Shown one piece after another: positions 1 to 7,667 of a DNA stretch of 64,000 bases. Source of the stretch: Paenibacillus sp. BK033 (GTDB lineage Bacteria > Bacillota > Bacilli > Paenibacillales > Paenibacillaceae); the NCBI RefSeq assembly GCF_004345425.1, contig NZ_SLVP01000006.1, positions 1 through 64,000 of the forward strand, written 5' to 3'. A model generated the notes under the pieces. It was not told the DNA's origin, did not search any database, and worked only from the letters and a program-made list of their open reading frames with translations. Position numbers and translations under genes: made by a program. How positions within the stretch are numbered: position 1 is the first letter of the stretch; every line of letters begins with the position of its first letter.

Positions 1-144
1 ACCCGTTTTCGCACAAAGGAGCAGGCTTACACGGAACTATTCGAGTATATTGAGTTTTTCTACAACCGCAAAAGAATTCATAGTGCTTTGAACTACCTGT
101 CTCCGGAACGTTTCGAAGCACAGTACTACCAACAGATCGGCTAA
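1..144 (+). CDS. IS3-family transposase OrfB, C-terminal fragment
   Basis: Frame 1 is open from the window edge to a TAA at 142-144. The peptide has the usual C-terminal signature of IS3-group OrfB integrase cores: YIEFFYNRKRIHSALNYLSP followed by a short tail. The FYNRKRIHSALNY block normally lies just after the catalytic Glu of the DDE domain, so that residue is probably just outside the window. Whether the full transposase is intact cannot be judged here. Confidence 0.85.
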   Translation, partial: TRFRTKEQAYTELFEYIEFFYNRKRIHSALNYLSPERFEAQYYQQIG

Positions 145-183
145 TTGCTCTTAAGCAGTGTCCACTTTCTTGACAGAGGTCCA
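1..183 (+). mobile_element. Right end of an IS3-type insertion sequence (truncated by window edge)
   Basis: The segment holds the last 47 codons of a DDE transposase, followed by a short untranslated tail that ends in a likely right terminal inverted repeat at about 153-183. Read inward on the minus strand, the tip begins TGGACCTCTGTCAAG, with the 5'-TG end usual for IS3-family elements. The left end and most of the transposase lie outside the window, so the target duplication cannot be checked. Confidence 0.7.
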
Positions 184-293
184 GCGACATCGTTAAGATG
201 CGGTGCGGGCAGCTCCCGTTAGCAAAAAGAAACCTTTGTAACCAGTCAGCTTTTACTTGTAAAATATAACCAAACTCCGATAGGAGGCCTCTG

Positions 294-770
294 ATGCTTA
301 TCCGTCAATTGCTGCAGACCGATCAAGATCGTGTTATTCCTATGTTAGAAGAATACCCCCTGCAATTTCCGCCTTTTGTTATTGCTAGATACCCCGTGCG
401 GTGGGCAGACTATTTCGCCTCATCTCCTTCTAGCAGCAGAAGCGATTATTTTGTTGCGGAGGATAAGGGTGAAGTCGTTGGGCACTCCGGTTATATGTTT
501 AACGACGAAGCTGGCCTTTACGAGATTGTTGGCGTTGTTGTGAAGCAGAGTTCTGCACGGAAGGGCGTTGGCCGGGCATTGCTAAGCGAGATTTGCGACA
601 GATTGAAAGAGCTCGGAGAGGAGCAAGTTATTTTGTACACGCTTGGCCATCCGGGAAACCGGGGAACGATCGATTTTTACAGCAGCATCGGGTTTAACTT
701 GGTTAATGAGGAGAAAGACTTCTTTGCCGTAGGATACGACAGAGTTACTTTTACAAAGCTGTTAACTTAG
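294..770 (+). CDS. GNAT family N-acetyltransferase
   Basis: This 158-residue protein has the GNAT fold. Residues about 89-95 carry the acetyl-CoA pyrophosphate-binding loop RKGVGRA after a beta strand (YEIVGVVV), and the C-terminal half ends with the common DFYSSIGF strand-turn motif. GNAT enzymes transfer an acetyl group from acetyl-CoA to an amine; the substrate cannot be told from sequence. AGGAGG at about 282 sets the ATG start. It is followed 13 bases later by a second GNAT gene, and the two share a terminator at 1206-1237, so they form a small operon. The gene begins about 110 bases from an IS end. Confidence 0.85.
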   Translation: MLIRQLLQTDQDRVIPMLEEYPLQFPPFVIARYPVRWADYFASSPSSSRSDYFVAEDKGEVVGHSGYMFNDEAGLYEIVGVVVKQSSARKGVGRALLSEICDRLKELGEEQVILYTLGHPGNRGTIDFYSSIGFNLVNEEKDFFAVGYDRVTFTKLLT

Positions 771-783
771 GAGGCCATCGGCC

Positions 784-1191
784 ATGGAGCATCTATATAA
801 CCATTACCGGTTTAGCGATGATAAGTCCCAGCTTGATTTGGATGCGATTCAGACCTTTCTGGCCAAGAGTTACTGGGCAAACCATCGGACAAGGGAAACC
901 ATTGAAAAATCGATCCGGAACTCCACTTGCTACGGTATTTATTGCGGAGGCAAGCAAATAGGGTTTGCCCGAGTAATAACGGATTGGGCTACCGTCTATT
1001 ATCTGGCCGATGTTTATATCGATGAAGAGCATCGGGGGCATGGTTTAGGCAAGGAGCTAGTGGGCTGGATAGTAAAGCAATACGAAGGGCTATCGGGACT
1101 GCTGGGTACGCTGGATGCCCATGGATTATATGAGCAGTTCGGCTTTAGGCGCAATGCGGAGCGGTTTATGGTTAGGAGACCTCAGGGATGA
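784..1191 (+). CDS. GNAT family N-acetyltransferase
   Basis: A 135-residue single-domain GNAT protein. The central strand YLADVYIDEEHRGHGLGKEL contains the acetyl-CoA loop HRGHGLGK at about residues 83-91, and the protein ends with the family's LYEQFGF motif. It belongs to the compact group often annotated as acetyltransferases of small-molecule amines; the actual acceptor is unknown. The ATG at 784 follows TAGGAGG closely, and the gene lies 13 bases behind the preceding GNAT gene, so both are probably cotranscribed. The two proteins are not obviously recent duplicates because similarity is confined to the cofactor motif. Confidence 0.85.
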   Translation: MEHLYNHYRFSDDKSQLDLDAIQTFLAKSYWANHRTRETIEKSIRNSTCYGIYCGGKQIGFARVITDWATVYYLADVYIDEEHRGHGLGKELVGWIVKQYEGLSGLLGTLDAHGLYEQFGFRRNAERFMVRRPQG

Positions 1192-1205
1192 GAATAGTTC
1201 GTAAA

Positions 1206-1237
1206 AAAGCACGCTCCAGATAACAGGAGCGTGCTTT
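1206..1237. terminator. Rho-independent terminator, probably bidirectional
   Basis: The arms AAAGCACGCTCC and GGAGCGTGCTTT face each other over a short loop, with A and T runs on both sides. The hairpin sits between the convergent GNAT pair (plus) and the aldo/keto reductase (minus), so it can serve both. Confidence 0.85.
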
Positions 1238-1244
1238 GTCATAA

Positions 1245-2183
1245 CTACTTCTTATCCGAGCTCAGATCCAGCCAAGCCATCTCTTCGCGGGTCAGCTTGA
1301 TGCGCGAGCCTTCGTCGCAGGAGCGGAGCTCCTCGAGCGATTGGGCGCCGATGAGGGCGCAGGTCGGGAAGGCTTGGTTGAGCACGTAAGCGAGCGCGAT
1401 CTGGATTTGCGTGACGTTTTTTTGCTCGGCGAGCTGCTTCGCGCGTTCATAACGCTCCCAGTTATCGTCGCTGTAGAACACGCGGACCAGATCGGCGTTG
1501 CTCCGATCCTCCGGAGTAAAGCGGCCGGTGAAGAAGCCGCGAGCCTGGGAAGACCAGGAGAACAGCGGAAGCTGGTTGGCTTCATGCCACGCCAGGGTCT
1601 CGTCATCGACGGATACGCAGCCGGACCAGAACGGCTCGTTGGCTTTGGCAAGGCTCAGGTTAGGGCTGCTGAACGAGAAGCCAACGAGTCCTTTTGCCGC
1701 CGCGTAGTCATTTGCCTCTTGAATGCGCTGCCAAGTCCAGTTGGATACGCCGATCGTTTGCACCGCGCCGGATTTAATGTGCTCGTTCAGAATCTCGATG
1801 ACTTCGCCTGCAGGCACGTTTGGATCATCGCGGTGCAGACCGTACATGTCAATCGTGTCGACTTGGAGACGCTCAAGGCTGGTCATCAGGTCGCTGCGGA
1901 TCGCTTCGCGGCTGACGCGCGGGCCATTCTGGTCGTGATGGGCGCCTTTAGTCAGGATAACCCATTGGTCGCGGTTGCCGCGTTCCTTCAGGTAACGGCC
2001 GATGACTTCCTCGCTTTGTCCGCCGCAATAAATATGAGCGGAGTCGAAACAGTTGCCGCCAATGGCGAAGTAGGCGTCCATGTTGGCAGCGGCTTTTTCA
2101 TAAGAGTCATGGTAGAAATAGTCCGTGCCTTTCATCAAGCGGGATACCGGTTTGTCCAATCCTTGCACCTTTAAGAATTCCAT
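1245..2183 (-). CDS. Aldo/keto reductase
   Basis: A 312-residue TIM-barrel oxidoreductase of the aldo/keto reductase superfamily, which reduces or oxidises carbonyl and hydroxyl groups with NADP(H). The catalytic tetrad is visible: Asp47 and Tyr52 in NCFDSAHIY, Lys79 in VILTKG, and His117 in IDMYGLHRDDP. The C-terminal part carries the usual cofactor-binding segment (ALIGAQSLEEL). The ATG is preceded by GAGGAGG. It lies 24 bases downstream of a Gfo/Idh/MocA gene on the same strand, so the two form an operon, probably for a sugar or polyol conversion. The substrate is not known. Confidence 0.92.
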   Translation of the reverse strand: MEFLKVQGLDKPVSRLMKGTDYFYHDSYEKAAANMDAYFAIGGNCFDSAHIYCGGQSEEVIGRYLKERGNRDQWVILTKGAHHDQNGPRVSREAIRSDLMTSLERLQVDTIDMYGLHRDDPNVPAGEVIEILNEHIKSGAVQTIGVSNWTWQRIQEANDYAAAKGLVGFSFSSPNLSLAKANEPFWSGCVSVDDETLAWHEANQLPLFSWSSQARGFFTGRFTPEDRSNADLVRVFYSDDNWERYERAKQLAEQKNVTQIQIALAYVLNQAFPTCALIGAQSLEELRSCDEGSRIKLTREEMAWLDLSSDKK

Positions 2184-2207
2184 ATGAAGCAGCCTCCTCA
2201 GAGATTA

Positions 2208-3209
2208 TTAATTTAATTTGACTCTCGCATGCTCGCGGGCAGATAACAGACAAGCATCAATAACCTTCATGTTGCGGATCGCGTCGGATGTCGGGAATTC
2301 CAATGGATTGCCCTGCGTAATGGAACGGGCTATGGAATCCGCTTGCGCCGTATACGAGTTCACGTACGGCACCTCGATCTGGCGGCGCTCACCGTTTGCG
2401 GTCAGGTAGATGTGGCTGCTATCCGCCGTTGGCGTAACAAACGCGGACGGAACTTCAATAATGCCGTCGGTTCCGAGAATCTCCAGCGGATTGCGGAACG
2501 CCGCCCACATGCCGCAGTCGAACGTAAGCGATACGTTGCCTTCAAATTCAATCAGGCCGGAGGCCATCATATCCACATCGTCATGCTCCGGCGAGAAAAG
2601 GGCGTTAACCGTAACCGCTTCAGGCTCCCTATCAAGCAAGAGACGCGCTACGTTAATCGGATAGCAGCCAACATCATAGATCGAGCCGCCGCCCCAGTCT
2701 TTCCGGAAACGAACGTTTTTGGAATCATTCGGGTTGTTAAATGTGAAGGCGCTTCGGATTCCGCGAATCTGACCGATTGCACCGGAAGCGATCAGCTCTT
2801 TAATCTGCTGATAGCGCGGATGATAACGGTACATAAACGCCTCGGACAGAAGGACGCCCGCTCTGTCGGCTGCTTCGGCCATCTCTGCCGCTTCGTGCGC
2901 GTTTAGCGCGAGAGGCTTCTCGCACAAAATATGTTTTCCTGCTTCGGCTGCGCGAATCGCCCATTCCTTGTGGAGGTGGTTCGGCAGCGGGATATAAATA
3001 ACGTCAATCGAGCTGTCGGCCAGGAGCGCCTCGTAGCTGTCATAGGCAGTTGGAATACTAAGCTCTTCGGCTGTTTGTCTGGCTTTTTCTCCGTCACGGC
3101 TCGCGATCGCGGCCGCTTCATTCAACTCGGATAAATGAAGACCTGGAATAACCGCACGTTTTGCAATTCCGGCACATCCCAGGATGCCCCATTTTAACTT
3201 TTTGCTCAT
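2208..3209 (-). CDS. Gfo/Idh/MocA family NAD(P)-dependent oxidoreductase
   Basis: A 333-residue dehydrogenase with an N-terminal Rossmann fold: the nucleotide-binding loop is WGILGCAGIAKRAV, and the conserved CEKPLALN motif carries the Lys that positions the hydride-acceptor sugar. The C-terminal half is the alpha/beta substrate-binding domain (GGGSIYDVGCYPINVARLLL). Family members oxidise or epimerise sugars, inositols and related polyols. It is the first gene of a two-gene minus-strand operon with the aldo/keto reductase. It is transcribed divergently from an AraC regulator across a 125-base AT-rich gap, so that regulator is the likeliest controller. Confidence 0.92.
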   Translation of the reverse strand: MSKKLKWGILGCAGIAKRAVIPGLHLSELNEAAAIASRDGEKARQTAEELSIPTAYDSYEALLADSSIDVIYIPLPNHLHKEWAIRAAEAGKHILCEKPLALNAHEAAEMAEAADRAGVLLSEAFMYRYHPRYQQIKELIASGAIGQIRGIRSAFTFNNPNDSKNVRFRKDWGGGSIYDVGCYPINVARLLLDREPEAVTVNALFSPEHDDVDMMASGLIEFEGNVSLTFDCGMWAAFRNPLEILGTDGIIEVPSAFVTPTADSSHIYLTANGERRQIEVPYVNSYTAQADSIARSITQGNPLEFPTSDAIRNMKVIDACLLSAREHARVKLN

Positions 3210-3334
3210 GCTTCACCCTCGCTTCGTTAGAATGATTTATGACTATATTGCGATTATAGGAGAAGATAATTAAAATTAAAATGATATTATTTTGTATACC
3301 ATTAGAACAATATTGTCATTAAGAGGTGCCATAT
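3210..3334. promoter_or_regulatory. AT-rich divergent promoter region between the oxidoreductase operon and araC-type gene
   Basis: This 125-base gap separates two divergent starts and is markedly AT-rich between about 3255 and 3315. Promoters for both directions must lie here, but I could not assign single -35/-10 pairs or a clear operator with confidence. Confidence 0.5.
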
Positions 3335-4174
3335 ATGAAACGCCAAAGCCTGCTGCTTACGCTTCCGAATATGCCGTATTTTTGCATGCCTGAATCGGTT
3401 GGCAATTACCGGTTTGATCCCGATCACAGCACAACTCGCGAAGCGGGAGCGCTTAACAATTTCAATATCCATTACTGCGTTGCCGGCAAAGGCTATGCGG
3501 AGATTGACGGCGTTGTCCATGAGCTTCGGGCGGGGGAAGCCGTGCTCTATTTTCCGCTGCAGAGGCAGCGCTATTACAGCAGTCAGGATGAGCCTTGGGA
3601 CGTGCGGTGGTTTCACTTTTACGGAGGCACGGGCCTTCGGGATTATCTCATTGAGCAGGGCTTTCACAAAAGTCCGCTATGGAAGCTTCGCCAGCCCCAG
3701 ATTTGGGAGCAGGCGCATGAGGAGCTGCTGCGCGAAGCGGAAACGCACCGGATGCTTCGGCCAGCCCAGCTATCTATGCTTACCTATATGCTGTTAACGG
3801 TCTTTGTCGAGCACGCGGCTGCGCTGCAAGGGAACAAGACGGGGACTTCGAGCGAGCGGATTATGGAGCTGCTTCCGCTGATGCAGCAGGAGGCGGTGAA
3901 GCCTTTTATCCTGGAGGAGTGGGCAGAGCGTGTGGGAGTGACGCCGTATTATTTCTGCAAGCTGTTTCGGAGCGCCACGCGTATGACGCCAATGGACTTT
4001 ATTACCCGCTGCCGCCTGCAGGCGGCAAAGCAATGGCTGCTCGAGCGGAAGGACGATAACATTGGACAGATTGCGGAAGAAGCCGGCTATCCAAGCGTGA
4101 GTTACTTCAATAAGCGCTTCATGGAGCATGAGGGGATGACGCCAACGGCGTACCGAAGATTGTACGGGGTATAA
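3335..4174 (+). CDS. AraC family transcriptional regulator with N-terminal cupin domain
   Basis: A 279-residue AraC/XylS regulator. The N-terminal 150 residues form a cupin-like ligand pocket (NIHYCVAGKGYAEIDG and the RAGEAVLYFP turn). The C-terminal 100 residues hold two helix-turn-helix motifs, ending in IGQIAEEAGYPSVSYFNKRF and TPTAYRR. A GTG nine bases upstream is in frame, but it lies inside the AAGAGGTG ribosome binding site, so ATG 3335 is the better start. It is divergent from the Gfo/Idh and aldo/keto reductase operon, which it probably controls in response to a sugar. Confidence 0.9.
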   Translation: MKRQSLLLTLPNMPYFCMPESVGNYRFDPDHSTTREAGALNNFNIHYCVAGKGYAEIDGVVHELRAGEAVLYFPLQRQRYYSSQDEPWDVRWFHFYGGTGLRDYLIEQGFHKSPLWKLRQPQIWEQAHEELLREAETHRMLRPAQLSMLTYMLLTVFVEHAAALQGNKTGTSSERIMELLPLMQQEAVKPFILEEWAERVGVTPYYFCKLFRSATRMTPMDFITRCRLQAAKQWLLERKDDNIGQIAEEAGYPSVSYFNKRFMEHEGMTPTAYRRLYGV

Positions 4175-4176
4175 AA

Positions 4177-4209
4177 AACGCCGGTAACCTTAACCAGGCT
4201 GCCGGCGTT
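4177..4209. terminator. Bidirectional Rho-independent terminator
   Basis: AACGCCGG (4177-4184) pairs with CCGGCGTT (4202-4209), with an A run just upstream that becomes a T tract on the minus strand. It separates the convergent AraC and VOC genes. Confidence 0.8.
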
Positions 4210-4214
4210 ATTCA

Positions 4215-4616
4215 TTAGCCTTTCGGCATTTTGCTCTCATCCATGTACAGCAGATTCCAACGGTGGCCGTCCAGGTCGGCAAAACCTGCGCCGTACATCC
4301 AGCCGTCTGATTCGCTTGGCTTGCCGAAGATGGTGCCGCCTGCAAACTCTACTTTTCGGATCAATTCGTCCACTTCTTCTTTGCTATTAGCACCAAGCGA
4401 GAACAACACCTCTGCATATTGGGAAGTGTCGGCTACTTTCGCGCCGGAAAATTTCTCAAGCGCAGCATCGGGGAAGAGCAGGAACGTGGTCTGGCCGATC
4501 GTAAGCTTGGCCCTCTCGTTGCCTACGTTAGTTGCTTGAAATCCGATTTGATTAAAAAAGGCAGTTGATTTCTGAACATCCTTGACCGGCAGGTTAATCC
4601 AAATCTCCTGTGACAT
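4215..4616 (-). CDS. VOC family protein (glyoxalase/bleomycin-resistance fold)
   Basis: A 133-residue protein with the two beta-alpha-beta-beta-beta units of the vicinal oxygen chelate fold: IWINLPVKDVQKSTAFFNQI at the N terminus and GWMYGAGFADLDGHRWNLLY at the C terminus. It resembles the PhnB/YdhC-like group, whose members are metal-dependent lyases, dioxygenases or drug-binding proteins; no specific role can be assigned. An upstream in-frame ATG exists, but AGGAGG lies just ahead of the MSQEIW start, which I therefore chose. It is convergent with the AraC gene and not part of an obvious operon. Confidence 0.88.
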   Translation of the reverse strand: MSQEIWINLPVKDVQKSTAFFNQIGFQATNVGNERAKLTIGQTTFLLFPDAALEKFSGAKVADTSQYAEVLFSLGANSKEEVDELIRKVEFAGGTIFGKPSESDGWMYGAGFADLDGHRWNLLYMDESKMPKG

Positions 4617-4714
4617 GGCTCTAGCCTCCTGGAATATATTTTTCAACTAGTCCTACTATACTCTAAATTTGGGAACGGAAGCGAATCTATGGCGATGGAT
4701 TACTTCACTTTATA

Positions 4715-4757
4715 AAGACTTAAGCAGGTTAACCATTTACTAGCTTAAGTCTTTTTT
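4715..4757 (+). terminator. Strong hairpin with T tract in the leader region of the sugar importer
   Basis: AAGACTTAAGC (4715-4725) pairs perfectly with GCTTAAGTCTT (4743-4753) and is followed by a T run on the plus strand. No plus-strand gene ends directly upstream, because the neighbour is on the minus strand. It could therefore be an attenuator in the 5' leader of the importer at 4871, or a terminator left by a lost gene. Confidence 0.6.
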
Positions 4758-4870
4758 GTTTGTTTTTTTATAAAAACGAGTAGAAGAAGTGAAAAGATTT
4801 AAAAAGCCTCCGCTTGTATGATTTGTCTATCAGCTCATTCATCTCACAAATCGAGAGGGGATAGACAGAA

Positions 4871-6037
4871 ATGAAAAAGATGTTATCGATCCTGATGTTA
4901 ACCGCATTAATCGTTGTGCTTGCCGCTTGCGGCGCGAACAGCAGCAGTAACAACGGCAGCAACAGCAGCAACAATGGCGGCGAGAAGGCAGCAAACAACG
5001 CGTCGGCCGGAAACGGCACGGAAAGCGCAAACACAGGCGCCTCCACCGAAAAAGGCAAAATCGGCATCTCCATGCCGACGAAATCGTCGGAGCGCTGGGT
5101 GGGCGACGGCGCCAACATGAAGAAGGAATTCGAAACGCTTGGTTACACGGTAGACCTTCAATATGCGGAGGATGTAATCGAGAACCAGGTTTCCCAAATC
5201 GAGAACATGATTACGAAGGGCGTTAAGGTGCTTGTCATTGCCGCAATCGACGGCGAATCCCTGACGGACGTGCTGCAAAAAGCGGCGGATCAGAACATTC
5301 AAGTAATCGCGTATGACCGTCTCATCAAAAACACCGAGCATGTCAGCTACTACGCGACCTTCGACAACTTCAAAGTAGGCGTGCTGCAAGCCTCCTACCT
5401 CGAAGACAAGCTTGGCCTGAAGGACGGCAAAGGGCCGTTTAACATCGAGCTGTTCGCCGGTTCCCCGGACGATAACAATGCTTACTTCTTCTTCGACGGC
5501 GCGATGTCGGTTCTGCAGCCTTACATCGACAGCGGCAAGCTGGTCGTGAAGAGCGGCCAGACAAAAATGGAGCAGGTCGCAACCCTCCGTTGGGACGGCG
5601 CAACCGCGCAATCCCGGATGGATAACCTGCTGAGCGCGAACTATGCAAGCGACACGGTAAACGCCGTATTGTCTCCGTATGACGGCATCAGCATCGGCAT
5701 TATCTCCTCCCTGAAAGGGGTAGGCTACGGCACGGCGGATAAGCCAATGCCTATTATTACGGGCCAGGACGCCGAGGTTGCTTCGGTGAAATCCATCATT
5801 GCCGGCGAACAAACGTCCACGATCTTCAAAGACACCCGCGAGCTTGCGAAGGTAGCGGTTAGCATGGCTCAAGCGGTGATTGAAGGCAAGGAAGCGCAAG
5901 TAAACGATACGAAAACTTACAATAACGGCGTTAAGGTGGTTCCTTCCTTCCTGCTGGAGCCGGTATCCGTAGACAGCACCAACTACAAGCAAGTGCTGGT
6001 TGATTCAGGCTATTACACCGAAGACGAACTGAAATAA
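4871..6037 (+). CDS. Sugar ABC transporter substrate-binding lipoprotein (XylF/ChvE type)
   Basis: A 388-residue periplasmic-binding-protein-like lipoprotein. The signal peptide ends in the lipobox LAAC, with Cys20 as lipidation site, followed by a Ser/Asn/Gly-rich linker. The mature part has the type I sugar-binding fold (KIGISMPTKSSERW, then VLVIAAIDGESLTDVLQKA). It is closest in feel to the ChvE/XylF group that binds xylose, glucose, galactose or other aldoses. It heads an operon with the double ATPase at 6132 and the permease at 7668, all in the order of CUT2 (ribose/xylose) importers. The exact sugar is an inference. Confidence 0.92.
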   Translation: MKKMLSILMLTALIVVLAACGANSSSNNGSNSSNNGGEKAANNASAGNGTESANTGASTEKGKIGISMPTKSSERWVGDGANMKKEFETLGYTVDLQYAEDVIENQVSQIENMITKGVKVLVIAAIDGESLTDVLQKAADQNIQVIAYDRLIKNTEHVSYYATFDNFKVGVLQASYLEDKLGLKDGKGPFNIELFAGSPDDNNAYFFFDGAMSVLQPYIDSGKLVVKSGQTKMEQVATLRWDGATAQSRMDNLLSANYASDTVNAVLSPYDGISIGIISSLKGVGYGTADKPMPIITGQDAEVASVKSIIAGEQTSTIFKDTRELAKVAVSMAQAVIEGKEAQVNDTKTYNNGVKVVPSFLLEPVSVDSTNYKQVLVDSGYYTEDELK

Positions 6038-6131
6038 GCGAATTGAAGCATTGCGGCAGCCAAATGATTTAGCGACGGCCTCAAAGCCGTCGCTAGATCA
6101 TTTTCCATTACTTGAAGGCGTGGTGATAGCT

Positions 6132-7661
6132 TTGACGGATATCCTGCTCGAAATGCGGGGAATCACCAAAACCTTTCCGGGCGTAAAAGCGCTGGAGAAC
6201 GTTAATTTAAAGGTAAAAGAAGGCGAAATACACGCGCTTATGGGAGAGAACGGCGCGGGCAAATCGACGCTGATGAAGGTGCTCTCCGGCGTATATCCGT
6301 TTGGTTCCTATGAAGGCGACATTTTATTCAAGGGCAAAGCCTGCGAATTTAAAGATATCGGAAGCAGCGAGCAGCTTGGCATCGTCATCATCCATCAAGA
6401 GCTTGCGCTTATTCCGCAGCTGTCCGTGGCTGAAAATATTTTCCTCGGCAACGAGCAGGCCAGCCGCGGCATTATCAACTGGAACGAGACGATTGTAAAG
6501 ACCCGGGAACTGCTCAAGACCGTAAGCTTGTCCGAATCCCCGAACACGCCTGCAGGAACGATGGGGGTAGGCAAGCAGCAGCTTGTGGAGATTGCGAAAG
6601 CTTTATCGAAGGAAGTAAAGCTGCTTATCCTGGACGAACCAACCGCTGCGCTAAATGAAGAGGACAGCGAAAATCTGCTGAATCTGATGCTGGCGTTCAA
6701 GGAGCAGGGTCTGACGTCCATTATCATCTCCCACAAGCTTAACGAAATCATGAAGGTGGCCGACTCCATTACGATTCTGCGCGACGGCCAGACGATCGAG
6801 ACGCTGCGGGTCCGGGAGGATCAAATTACCGAGGACCGGATTATTAAAGGGATGGTTGGACGCGATCTGACGCATCGTTATCCGGAGCGGGAGCCGCATA
6901 TCGGAGACGTCCTGTTCGAGGTCAAAGACTGGAACGTCTATCATCCGCAGCAATCGGAGCGGAAAGTGATCGACGAGGTCAGCTTCCGTATTAACCGCGG
7001 CGAGATTGTGGGCATCGCGGGGCTGATGGGGGCAGGACGCACGGAGCTTGCGATGAGTATTTTCGGCCAGTCCTACGGGAAGAAAATCAGCGGCCGGCTG
7101 TTCAAGGAAGGCAGGGAAATCCGGCTGCCCGACATCAGCAAAGCGATCGACGAGGGTATTGCTTACGTAACCGAGGACCGCAAGGAATACGGGCTTATCC
7201 TGATGGACGATATCAAACGCAATACAACGCTTGCCAACCTATGGGGCATTTCCAAATGGTTTGTGGTGGACGATTACAAAGAGATCACCGAGGCGGAAGG
7301 CTTCCGCAGGAAGCTGAACATCAAGACGCCAAGCGTCCATCAGAAAACCGGCAACCTGAGCGGAGGAAACCAGCAGAAGGTCGTGCTGAGCAAGTGGATT
7401 TTTACCGGTCCGGACCTCCTCATACTCGATGAACCAACCCGGGGCATCGACGTAGGGGCGAAATACGAGATTTACACGATTATCAATCAGCTGGCTGAGC
7501 AAGGGAAAGGCATTCTGATGATTTCCTCGGAGCTGCCGGAGCTGCTTGGGATGTGCGACCGGATTTACGTCATGAGCGAAGGACGTTTTACCGGGGAAGT
7601 GCCAAGAGCCGAAGCCAGCCAGGAAACGCTTATGAAGTATATGACGAAAAGCAGGAGGTAG
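6132..7661 (+). CDS. CUT2 sugar importer ATPase with two nucleotide-binding domains (XylG/GguA type)
   Basis: A 509-residue tandem ATPase. The first domain has an intact Walker A (GENGAGKST), signature region (GVGKQQLVEIAKAL) and Walker B (LLILDEPTAALN). The second domain has the degenerate Walker A GLMGAGRTE normal for this family, the signature LSGGNQQKVVLSKW and a Walker B (LLILDEPTRGID). It energises sugar import through the adjacent permease. An upstream in-frame start at 6051 would add 27 unrelated residues. I prefer TTG 6132 because GGTGAT lies directly ahead and the product then starts MTDILLEMRGI, as relatives do. Confidence 0.92.
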   Translation: MTDILLEMRGITKTFPGVKALENVNLKVKEGEIHALMGENGAGKSTLMKVLSGVYPFGSYEGDILFKGKACEFKDIGSSEQLGIVIIHQELALIPQLSVAENIFLGNEQASRGIINWNETIVKTRELLKTVSLSESPNTPAGTMGVGKQQLVEIAKALSKEVKLLILDEPTAALNEEDSENLLNLMLAFKEQGLTSIIISHKLNEIMKVADSITILRDGQTIETLRVREDQITEDRIIKGMVGRDLTHRYPEREPHIGDVLFEVKDWNVYHPQQSERKVIDEVSFRINRGEIVGIAGLMGAGRTELAMSIFGQSYGKKISGRLFKEGREIRLPDISKAIDEGIAYVTEDRKEYGLILMDDIKRNTTLANLWGISKWFVVDDYKEITEAEGFRRKLNIKTPSVHQKTGNLSGGNQQKVVLSKWIFTGPDLLILDEPTRGIDVGAKYEIYTIINQLAEQGKGILMISSELPELLGMCDRIYVMSEGRFTGEVPRAEASQETLMKYMTKSRR

Positions 7662-7667
7662 GGCATC

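Noticed and set aside
4907..5992. 361-codon minus-strand frame opposite the sugar-binding lipoprotein
   Set aside because: Shadow frame created by the codon bias of the real gene; composition is unnatural and no family is recognisable.
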